From Lachnospiraceae bacterium (GTDB taxonomy: Bacteria; Bacillota; Clostridia; Lachnospirales; Lachnospiraceae), in assembly GCA_024699325.1 (NCBI GenBank), contig JAILPS010000024.1:1-64000 (forward strand): 64,000 nt of DNA. The letters run 5' to 3'. The notes beneath the pieces were generated by a model. That model was not told the DNA's origin. It ran no database searches and saw nothing but the letters and a program-made list of their open reading frames with translations. Positions 53,239 through 59,827 of this stretch are shown here, one piece after another. How positions within the stretch are numbered: position 1 is the first letter of the stretch; the number at the start of each line of letters is the position of its first letter. Both the position numbers and the translations under genes were made by a program.

Positions 53239-53308
53239 GAGTCTGTCTCCTCTAGATTAAAATGAATAAGCTTGTGTTTTAGATTTCACTGAAATTTACG
53301 CGTTACTT

Positions 53309-53346
53309 AAACGTTTTTAGTTTAGTCGTCATTAAAATAGTTTAGT
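53309..53346 (-). promoter_or_regulatory. Operator-like palindrome and repeats upstream of abfA
   Basis: In the abfA 5' untranslated region are an AAACGTTT palindrome with a central CG (53309-53316), typical of the core of LacI-family operators, and two copies of TAGTTTAGT (53318-53326 and 53338-53346) spaced exactly 20 bp apart. All are downstream of the promoter, so a repressor or roadblock role is possible. Confidence 0.45.
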
Positions 53347-53366
53347 AAAACATAAACCTTACCTTG

Positions 53367-53395
53367 ACAATACAACATTTCACACATTTTTTCAA
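53367..53395 (-). promoter_or_regulatory. Promoter of abfA and the arabinan locus
   Basis: On the minus strand, -35 TTGAAA (53390-53395) and -10 TATTGT (53367-53372) are 17 nt apart. The message would carry an untranslated leader of about 120 nt. Together with the divergent promoter this accounts for the 316-nt intergenic region. Confidence 0.65.
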
Positions 53396-53486
53396 CATAA
53401 AACCGCATTTAAAGTGACAATTTTTTATGAAAAATTTTGTTTATTTTTACCATATCGCATTTGGTTTAATTTGTGTTAAATAAATA

Positions 53487-53515
53487 TTGACAAGTGTTCG
53501 TGCTTCTTATATTAT
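53487..53515 (+). promoter_or_regulatory. Promoter of the ArsR-fold regulator
   Basis: TTGACA (53487-53492) and TATTAT (53510-53515) are 17 nt apart on the plus strand, about 35 nt before the ribosome site. Confidence 0.8.
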
Positions 53516-53531
53516 GTTATCGGATGAACAC
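53494..53531 (+). promoter_or_regulatory. Possible autoregulatory operator
   Basis: GTGTTC (53494-53499) and its inverse GAACAC (53526-53531) flank the -10 box of the regulator gene, 32 bp apart start to start (about three helical turns). The placement is typical of repressor half-sites; the regulator itself is the obvious candidate. Confidence 0.45.
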
Positions 53532-53554
53532 ACTAATAATGACAGGAGGTTTAC

Positions 53555-54484
53555 ATGTTATATCTTCACTCTCTATCTGAAGCTGAAGAAGTGTTTAAGG
53601 CACTCAGCACCCCGGCACGTATTAAGATTATGGAATTAGTCTATGCCAACGATAACATGAGCATGAACGATTTAGCCGATGCTCTGGGACTGACTAACGG
53701 TGCCGTATCCATACATGTAGCCAAACTGGAGGCCGCAGGCTTGGTTTCCATCCAGGCAGTTTCAGGCAAGCACGGCATTATGAAGCTGGTCAAGCCCAAC
53801 TACGGCAGATTAATCATCGATATGAACCCTAATTCGCGCAGAGTACAGAAGAATGTGTACGAGGACAGCATAAGCATTGGCCTCTACAGTTCAGTGGATG
53901 TGCATCCAACCTGTGGTCTGGCGACTAAGGACACTATAATAGGAGAGCTCGACGATCCGAAGACCTTCTCCTACCCTGAGCGTTTTCAGGCAGGTATTTT
54001 GTGGATTGGCTGGGGAAGCGTGAGCTACATGCTTCCCAACAGACTTCGCCCGGGCCAGCGCCTCGAGGAGTTACAGATTTCCTTCGAGATATCATCTGAG
54101 TGCCCGGAGATCAACGAGGACTACCCCAGCGACATTCACTTTAGAATCAACGACCGAAGCTTGGGCAAGTGGATAAGCCCCGGAGATTACGGTGCCCGCC
54201 ACGGCATGATATCTCCCTCATGGTGGCCGCCCCTTCTTAACCAGTACGGTCTTCTCAAAACCCTCATCATCAACAGTGAGGGAACATTCATGGATGGAAC
54301 GCGCCGTATTTCAGATGTCACCATAAGAGATCTGAACATCGACTACAACAGCAACATCACCCTGACCTTCTCGGTTCCGGCTGACACGCCAAACCGCGGC
54401 GGCATGACGCTTTTTGGAAGCACATTTGGCGATTATGCACAGGACATTGTTGTGAAGGCATTCTATTCTGCAACCAAGGAATAA
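53555..54484 (+). CDS. ArsR-fold winged-helix regulator with large C-terminal domain
   Basis: 309-aa cytoplasmic protein, the only clear plus-strand gene. Residues about 8-80 form an ArsR-type winged helix (EVFKALSTPARIKIMELV, then LADALGLTNGAVSIHVAKLEAAGLV) without the metal-binding cysteine box. The remaining 220 residues are mostly beta (for example LEELQISFEISSECPEINEDYPSD and TFMDGTRRISDVTIRDLNIDY, in pieces) and resemble a jelly-roll, possibly a sugar-binding sensor; I do not recognise the family. It is divergent from the arabinan locus, so it is its likely regulator. The start ATG has AGGAGG 5 nt upstream. Confidence 0.85.
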   Translation: MLYLHSLSEAEEVFKALSTPARIKIMELVYANDNMSMNDLADALGLTNGAVSIHVAKLEAAGLVSIQAVSGKHGIMKLVKPNYGRLIIDMNPNSRRVQKNVYEDSISIGLYSSVDVHPTCGLATKDTIIGELDDPKTFSYPERFQAGILWIGWGSVSYMLPNRLRPGQRLEELQISFEISSECPEINEDYPSDIHFRINDRSLGKWISPGDYGARHGMISPSWWPPLLNQYGLLKTLIINSEGTFMDGTRRISDVTIRDLNIDYNSNITLTFSVPADTPNRGGMTLFGSTFGDYAQDIVVKAFYSATKE

Positions 54485-54504
54485 CACAAAACTTCTTCAT
54501 AATT

Positions 54505-54542
54505 AAAAAGACCATTCCGTCCTCCCGCGGAATGGTCTTTTT
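54505..54542. terminator. Bidirectional terminator
   Basis: A long palindrome (AAAAAGACCATTCCG, 8-nt loop, CGGAATGGTCTTTTT) sits between the convergent regulator gene (plus) and the GGDEF-EAL gene (minus) and ends both transcripts. Confidence 0.95.
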
Positions 54543-54549
54543 ATATTCT

Positions 54550-56529
54550 CTAAATCAAATGTCTCTGTTTGCCCCCGACAAATTCAGGGTTATTCACATA
54601 GCTCTCGTACAGATCCCTGATAAAATCGAAATCCTTCGGATCGTTGTAGATCATGAGCTCGCATATTCTCGCCTTGATGGATGGCTGGAAAACGTCGCCT
54701 CCTATCATGATGCGCTTTACGAAGCGGTTCGTCGGAACATTTTCACTCTGGGCTATCGGGTCTCCGTTGATGTAAATGCGGGCCATCTCCGTGTAGGAGT
54801 TGTAGGTCATAACCACATGCCACCACAGTCCCTTGTCAAGATAACACGTGGTGGTGTCATACCAGCCGTTTACCTCCCTCGAATCCCTGATGCGGTAGGA
54901 CGCATGCCCCTCCCACGCCAGAGGTGAGAAGCTCGCAAAGCCCGTCTCAAACTTCACATATATGGCGGATGCCCATGTGGCCAGCTCCTCAGGGTAGAGC
55001 CAGAAGGCGATGGTGAAGCTGTCGTTTGAGATAGCTCTTGGCTCAAGCTCTAAGAGGTTTCTCTCTATCTCACCTCCGGGGAAGCTGACCGACCTGCTGC
55101 CCTTAAATATTCCTTCCTTAAAAATCACCCTGTCTCCGGAGTATATCATCCTGATACTTCCGTCCTCACTTGCAAGATCAGGCGATGACAGGTCAAAATG
55201 ATATGCCCCCAAAATATTGCTCTTATGCTTGGACGCATAGCGGATAAAGTCATCATTTTCAAGAGGTCTTGAGTAGTAATAGCCCTGTGCAACCTGGCAG
55301 CTGCAGCCTATCAGGAAGTCAACCTGCTCCCTGTTTTCAACGCCCTCCGTGACCACGTTAATCTTTAAATCGCGGCACATGGATATGATGCTTCTGATCA
55401 CCTGGCGCCCTCTCATGGTGTTAGAGGACTTGCCCAAAAACTCCTTCGCAAGCTTAACCGTGTCAACCTTCAGATCCTTAAGAAGGTTCAGGGCAGAAAA
55501 TCCTGACCCGAAATCGTCAATAGAGACCAAAAAACCTCGGCTCTGAAGCTTCTCAGTCATGGCTATGAGTTCGTTGCTGTCCTTCACAAATATGCTCTCG
55601 GTGACCTCAAGCTCTAACTCCTCGTACGGTATGCCGTATCTGTCGGCTATCGCGCAGAGTCTGTCCGGCAGATCCTTCTCGTAAATATGCGCCCTCGAGA
55701 GGTTCACGCTTATTACGAGGTTTCCAAAAATCGTGTCCCTCCAGCCGGACTTAAGCCTGCAGGCCTCCTCGAATATGTACATGTCAAGCTTCGATATGAA
55801 GCCGTTTCGCTCAAACACAGGAATGTAGGTGTCCGGGAAATATATGTCCGTCCCGTGAATCCACCGGGACAGCGCCTCCGCTCCCACAATCTCGCTGGTC
55901 ACCATGTTGACCTTGGGCTGAAACAGCACCTCAAACTCCCTGTCCGCGAGTCCCTGCTTCATATTCCTCTCAATATTTCTGGCCAGGCTCAAGGTCTTAT
56001 CCTGCTCATTATAGAAGGTAAATGTGCCCTTGCCGCCGTCCTTGGAGGTGTACATGGCGCTGTCGCAGTGTGAGAGAATGTCGTCAGGCGTCCCGTTATA
56101 GACCTGATCCATGGCGATGCCTATGCTCATGGACACGAGGGACAAAATATCCTGCCTCATCTGAATGCCTGCCATGTTTTTGATAAGCTCATCGGCAATG
56201 TGAGCCACCTCCTCGCGGTCCATATCTCCGTCCATGAGGACCACAAACTCGTCGCCGCCAATCCTCGCCACGAAGCCCGGCACGTACTTTCCAATATATT
56301 CAGACACCTTCACAAGGAACTCATCGCCGCGGCTGTGCCCGTAGATATCGTTGATTCTCTTGAAGTTGTCGATATCTATGTACATGGCTGTAAGCTTCGC
56401 GCCGTCGCCGAGCTCCTCGCAAAAACTGTATAATCCTCTTCTGTTTGCCAGTCCCGTCAGATAATCGCAGCCCGCAGGATTATCCGCCAGAAATCTCTTA
56501 ATATTGTCTATACCAAACCTGTCATCCAT
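54550..56529 (-). CDS. GGDEF-EAL protein fused to a LamG-like domain
   Basis: 659-aa soluble protein for making or breaking cyclic di-GMP, with no membrane helix. The GGDEF domain (about 20-175) keeps the intact active-site motif at 91-95, but the product-inhibition RxxD site is missing. The EAL domain (about 190-430) keeps E218 (EAL), the ELEVTES glutamate, IDDFGSGF, K359, VTEGVE and the CQ..QGYYYSRPL region. Where most active EAL domains have KxD, this one has K-L-A: the Asp is replaced by A361. A LamG/concanavalin-like domain (about 440-645) ends the protein, with DSFTIAFWLYPEEL and ARIYINGDPIAQSE. The start at 56529 has AGAGGA 6 nt upstream. Confidence 0.9.
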   Translation of the reverse strand: MDDRFGIDNIKRFLADNPAGCDYLTGLANRRGLYSFCEELGDGAKLTAMYIDIDNFKRINDIYGHSRGDEFLVKVSEYIGKYVPGFVARIGGDEFVVLMDGDMDREEVAHIADELIKNMAGIQMRQDILSLVSMSIGIAMDQVYNGTPDDILSHCDSAMYTSKDGGKGTFTFYNEQDKTLSLARNIERNMKQGLADREFEVLFQPKVNMVTSEIVGAEALSRWIHGTDIYFPDTYIPVFERNGFISKLDMYIFEEACRLKSGWRDTIFGNLVISVNLSRAHIYEKDLPDRLCAIADRYGIPYEELELEVTESIFVKDSNELIAMTEKLQSRGFLVSIDDFGSGFSALNLLKDLKVDTVKLAKEFLGKSSNTMRGRQVIRSIISMCRDLKINVVTEGVENREQVDFLIGCSCQVAQGYYYSRPLENDDFIRYASKHKSNILGAYHFDLSSPDLASEDGSIRMIYSGDRVIFKEGIFKGSRSVSFPGGEIERNLLELEPRAISNDSFTIAFWLYPEELATWASAIYVKFETGFASFSPLAWEGHASYRIRDSREVNGWYDTTTCYLDKGLWWHVVMTYNSYTEMARIYINGDPIAQSENVPTNRFVKRIMIGGDVFQPSIKARICELMIYNDPKDFDFIRDLYESYVNNPEFVGGKQRHLI

Positions 56530-56588
56530 ACATTGTCCTCTTGTAGAATCCTTTGAATATATTTTTACGAAGCATAATATATGGTTTA

Positions 56589-56617
56589 AGTATAGCAAAA
56601 ACGCATTGTCAATTCAA
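56589..56617 (-). promoter_or_regulatory. Promoter of the GGDEF-EAL-LamG gene
   Basis: On the minus strand, -35 TTGAAT (56612-56617) and -10 TATACT (56589-56594) are 17 nt apart. A TTGACA nearby would leave only 12 nt and is not used in this reading. Confidence 0.65.
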
Positions 56618-56660
56618 TAATACATCTATTAAATTTTATCTAAAACAGCCCCTCCTGTAA

Positions 56661-57443
56661 TCAGTTGCCTCTTACAGTTATGTCTCCTGTGGTCGTGTGA
56701 ACTGTAAATGTTCTGCTAGTATCCGCGCTTAGCGTGTACTTGTTATCATACTCCTTGCCGTCAATCTCAACATCTCCTGTGACGGTCTTAAGTTCTGCGC
56801 TTAAATCGCTCACACTTCCAGACATAAGCTTGACGCTCACATCGCCCGTGGTGACATAAATCTGTGCATTTTTAACATCAACATTTTCACAAATCACGTC
56901 GGATGTGGTGCCTGACACATTAATGCCATCCATCTTAGCATCTATAATGCTTACATCGCCTGTAACCACCTTGATATCGCCGGCATAATCCACGCCGTTT
57001 ATGATCACATCGCCTGTAACCACCTTGATTTTGGATTTGTCAAGAGTTTTTGCGGGAACAGTGATTTTAACATAGCGGTTGTTGTCCGCATTAAAATCAA
57101 TGTTTATCCATGTCGTCACTTCGTCCTTCTCAGTGATGTGCAACACGCCATCCTTAACCTCTATGCTGTCTATCGCGCTCTCAGGAAGCTTATACTCTAC
57201 CATGTATTTGTCGCCAACGCTTATGGTCACATCAGCCGTGATAATGGATAAGTCAACCCCCGAAAAACCGTCAAATTCAACCTCTCCTGAGACATATTTA
57301 GTCTCTGCATCCACAAATCTTAACTTCTTCCAGTCAAATGCCATCGCTTTACTTCCTCCCATACTTAATCCAACAGCCATAAAACTACCGCCTGCAACAA
57401 CAAGCAGCACAGCTAAAACCAGCCATATTTTTGTACCCTTCAT
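56661..57443 (-). CDS. DUF4097-type beta-repeat membrane protein
   Basis: 260-aa protein with one N-terminal membrane helix (about 6-26) and an extracytoplasmic beta-helix made of short repeats such as KVVTGDVIING, KVVTGDVSIID and VTTGDVSVKL. I recognise the pattern as the DUF4097 family, common in Firmicutes stress operons with PadR and DUF1700 proteins; the function is not established. The start at 57443 has AGGAGAA 4 nt upstream. It is the last gene of the unit. Confidence 0.85.
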   Translation of the reverse strand: MKGTKIWLVLAVLLVVAGGSFMAVGLSMGGSKAMAFDWKKLRFVDAETKYVSGEVEFDGFSGVDLSIITADVTISVGDKYMVEYKLPESAIDSIEVKDGVLHITEKDEVTTWINIDFNADNNRYVKITVPAKTLDKSKIKVVTGDVIINGVDYAGDIKVVTGDVSIIDAKMDGINVSGTTSDVICENVDVKNAQIYVTTGDVSVKLMSGSVSDLSAELKTVTGDVEIDGKEYDNKYTLSADTSRTFTVHTTTGDITVRGN

Positions 57444-57457
57444 AATCTTCTCCTGTA

Positions 57458-58063
57458 TCATATCCCTGTACTATTCATGTTTCTTACTCTCTTTGAGGCT
57501 CCTCTTCTCACAACCCCCGATATAACCGCGGCAAAAACCTTCGCAATCAGGCCTGTAAAAAGCATAAACAACACTCCCACACCTGTGCACACAAGACCTG
57601 CGCCAAGGACGATAAACTTAGAGCCTAAGCCCACTGCCAGCAGCGAAAGCACGGCAACCGCCACTCCCACAACTATGCATGTCACGGCCGTCACGCCAAA
57701 TGCAAACACAACCGAGCCCAAAACAATTAGAAGTGCCACGAAAAGCACCACCATGACGATAACCAAGGGAAGTGCAATCGGCGCTGCAAATATTCCCAAA
57801 AGCACCAGCTTTAGCACACTGCCCACGCTCTTGGCGCTTCTTCTGTCGTAGTTTTCATCGTCCATAACCCTCTGGGTCGTCTGCGCGATTATCTCAAAAG
57901 CCACCTCCTTAGGTGTGCCTATGCGCATGCACACATCCTCCCCGGGCGCCAGATTCATGTCATCTATGTATTCGTAGTAATAATCCAGCGCATCTCTTTT
58001 GTCATCCTCAGGCAGACGCCTGAGACGGTACTCAAGCTCACTCATAAAAGCCTGCTTATCCAT
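57458..58063 (-). CDS. DUF1700 (HAAS-domain) membrane protein
   Basis: 201-aa protein with a cytoplasmic helical N-terminal domain (about 1-65: LEYRLRRLPEDDKRDALDYYYEYIDD, in pieces) and three to four hydrophobic segments. The N-terminal pattern is that of DUF1700/HAAS signalling domains, which pair with PadR-type regulators. It overlaps the PadR gene by 8 nt. Its role is presumably to regulate or sense the envelope; the signal is unknown. Confidence 0.88.
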   Translation of the reverse strand: MDKQAFMSELEYRLRRLPEDDKRDALDYYYEYIDDMNLAPGEDVCMRIGTPKEVAFEIIAQTTQRVMDDENYDRRSAKSVGSVLKLVLLGIFAAPIALPLVIVMVVLFVALLIVLGSVVFAFGVTAVTCIVVGVAVAVLSLLAVGLGSKFIVLGAGLVCTGVGVLFMLFTGLIAKVFAAVISGVVRRGASKRVRNMNSTGI

Positions 58064-58373
58064 TGATCCATCCTCCCACTAAATAATCAATCTTTTCCTT
58101 GTATGCCGTCCATTCATCCCTGAAGAACGCCAACTGTTTTCTTCCCTCATCTGTTATCCTGTAGTACCTTCGGTTTCGCCCCTGATAGGGCTTATCATAC
58201 ACCTGCAACAGCCCGAACTTCTGTAGTCGCCTGAGCACCGGATAGAGAGTTGACTCAGATATATCCACCACTTCCATCATGCGCTGTGTCAGAGTATAGC
58301 CATATACATCTTCCTTCTCGACAACTCCCAAAACGCAGGCATCCAGAAGCGGTGCCGTCAGCTGATAAGTCAT
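58056..58373 (-). CDS. PadR-family transcriptional regulator
   Basis: 105-aa winged-helix repressor. The PadR core is plain: LLDACVLGVVEKEDVYGYTLTQRM, ISESTLYPVLRRLQKFGLL, and RRYYRITDEGRKQL. It heads an operon with DUF1700 and DUF4097 genes, the usual arrangement for a small-molecule or envelope sensor. The start at 58373 has AAAGGTGGGA upstream; further upstream in-frame codons lie across the promoter and operator. Confidence 0.95.
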   Translation of the reverse strand: MTYQLTAPLLDACVLGVVEKEDVYGYTLTQRMMEVVDISESTLYPVLRRLQKFGLLQVYDKPYQGRNRRYYRITDEGRKQLAFFRDEWTAYKEKIDYLVGGWING

Positions 58374-58408
58374 GTAATCCCACCTTTCCAAATGTTTTAT
58401 CTGTTCGA

Positions 58409-58424
58409 CGTATAATACTATACG
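58409..58424 (-). promoter_or_regulatory. Palindromic operator over the padR promoter
   Basis: A perfect 6-bp inverted repeat (CGTATA, spacer of 4, TATACG) covers the -10 box of the padR promoter. It is the expected place and form for autorepression by PadR. Confidence 0.7.
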
Positions 58425-58445
58425 ACATATAATATTGTTTGTCAA
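58417..58445 (-). promoter_or_regulatory. Promoter of the padR operon
   Basis: On the minus strand, TTGACA (58440-58445) and TATAGT (58417-58422) are 17 nt apart; the palindrome 58409-58424 overlaps the -10 box. Confidence 0.85.
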
Positions 58446-58482
58446 GCAACATTTATTACATTTACCTTAACATATTTTTTGC

Positions 58483-58512
58483 AAAAAAACTCCAGACCAC
58501 GAAGGTCTGAAG
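58483..58512 (-). terminator. Terminator of the XRE regulator gene
   Basis: A 9-bp stem (CTTCAGACC with GGTCTGGAG, one G-U pair) and 5-nt loop are followed by seven T on the minus strand, just after the stop. Confidence 0.92.
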
Positions 58513-58526
58513 CTGTGTGTATATTA

Positions 58527-59528
58527 TTATCTATTTGAGTCCTTGCAAAACGACATGGCAATCATATAAACCACAGGGAAGAGAACTCCCGCAACAGGCC
58601 ATATAATCCAGGTTCTGTCCCAGCCGTCAGTCATAAAACTCACGCCCAGAAAAATCGCGGTGGCCAGCATCCAGTAGATACCGCTCACCCTCGACAAAAA
58701 AGGGCTTTTTTTCTTGTTGGCAACGGAGTAATCCTCCTCCTGCAAAAGCTTCTTGAATGCATCCATCTTGGCGCCTGCTCTGACTAAAAGGTTTACGGCA
58801 AAGCTCACCATCACAAGAAGAAGGCTCACCATAAACAGTGTTGTGTACTCAGGAGCTCCCAGAAGCGATGTGGCGATAAGGGGAACAGGGCTTACGATAC
58901 AAATGATTACGCCGAGGGCAGTGAGAGTTGTGCATGGCTGCTCAAACGCTCTCTTCTTATCCATAACCATACCTGTCACGCCGTACATGGTCTCGATTGG
59001 GCTGTTTTCAAGATATTCGAATCTCTTGAGCTTCGCTCCGTCCACTATGAACACAAAAACCGCCACGGCCACAAGCATGAGGATGGCAACCACGCCCACG
59101 CCCGCCATGATGTCCTCGCTAAATCCAAGCCCGGGTATCTGGCTGATGGCCAGACACAGAAGCAGTATCGCAGGACCTAATATGCATAGGCTCACCGCAT
59201 TGGCGCGTCTTGGAATGCACGAAAACTCTGTGTCAATGAAGGCATTGGCCTCCTCCATGGAGACTAAAACCGCCTGGCTGTTCTCTGGATATGCTATATC
59301 GTCCACAACTGCAGGAGCCTTGTCAGCCTCTATCTCGTCCTTTAAGAGGTAGTCCGTGCTCACCCCGAAGATCTGCGCCATGGCGATTATTTTCTGAATG
59401 TCGGGCACTGACTGTGCGCCCTCCCACTTGGATATGGACTGTCTGGAGACTGAGAGCTTCTCAGCCAATTCCTCCTGTGACCATCCGTTCTTTTTTCTCT
59501 CGTTGATTATCTTGTCTGCTAAAATCAT
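58527..59528 (-). CDS. XRE-family regulator with membrane domain
   Basis: 333-aa protein. An N-terminal helix-turn-helix (about 5-60: NGWSQEELAEKLSVSRQSISKWEGAQSVPD, in pieces) is followed by a linker and about six membrane helices (about 110-330). Proteins of this architecture are DNA-binding membrane proteins of unknown signal. The start at 59528 has AAAGGAAA 2-6 nt upstream. A palindrome and repeats in 59558-59643 may be its own operator. Confidence 0.88.
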   Translation of the reverse strand: MILADKIINERKKNGWSQEELAEKLSVSRQSISKWEGAQSVPDIQKIIAMAQIFGVSTDYLLKDEIEADKAPAVVDDIAYPENSQAVLVSMEEANAFIDTEFSCIPRRANAVSLCILGPAILLLCLAISQIPGLGFSEDIMAGVGVVAILMLVAVAVFVFIVDGAKLKRFEYLENSPIETMYGVTGMVMDKKRAFEQPCTTLTALGVIICIVSPVPLIATSLLGAPEYTTLFMVSLLLVMVSFAVNLLVRAGAKMDAFKKLLQEEDYSVANKKKSPFLSRVSGIYWMLATAIFLGVSFMTDGWDRTWIIWPVAGVLFPVVYMIAMSFCKDSNR

Positions 59529-59557
59529 ATTTTCCTTTCCCGGCCTTCGCCGCAAAC

Positions 59558-59643
59558 ATTTTGCTTAAGCTAGGCAAAATATAGCGTATTATGCGGTTGC
59601 AGACCACCAATTTAGCTTTTCAAATGCGCAACCGGCGGTTGCA
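59558..59643 (-). promoter_or_regulatory. Repeats upstream of the XRE regulator
   Basis: A 7-bp inverted repeat (ATTTTGC, spacer of 9, GCAAAAT; 59558-59580) lies just before the gene. Further out are two direct copies of GCGGTTGCA (59593-59601 and 59635-59643) and an inverted GCAACC (59628-59633) that can form a hairpin with the second copy. No good -35/-10 pair was found; these could be operators. Confidence 0.4.
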
Positions 59644-59668
59644 ACTGTGGAGAAAGTATAATTATCGT

Positions 59669-59827
59669 CTAAAAATTGTCGTTTTTGTGCCTCCTCGGAC
59701 ATGATGAACAGTCATTTCCCGAGCAGCCACTGCATTTGCCGCTCTTAAGATCCTTGATGCTCTTAATGACCGCAGCCACAATGATAAGGGCCACAACCCC
59801 CAGAAGAATATAGTCTACAGGATTCAT
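59669..59827 (-). CDS. FeoB-associated Cys-rich membrane protein
   Basis: 52-aa protein with one membrane helix (about 6-24) and a cysteine-rich cytoplasmic tail (KCSGCSGNDCSSCPRR, five Cys). Small proteins of this kind are encoded after feoB in many Firmicutes and are thought to help FeoB, as FeoC does in enterobacteria. The ATG shares a base with the feoB stop (TGATG). The open frame extends upstream to 59920 but that region belongs to feoB. Confidence 0.88.
   Translation of the reverse strand: MNPVDYILLGVVALIIVAAVIKSIKDLKSGKCSGCSGNDCSSCPRRHKNDNF

Noticed and set aside
56589..56612. A TTGACA / TATACT pair as promoter of the GGDEF-EAL gene
   Set aside because: Its spacing is only 12 nt. 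The overlapping TTGAAT / TATACT pair has 17.
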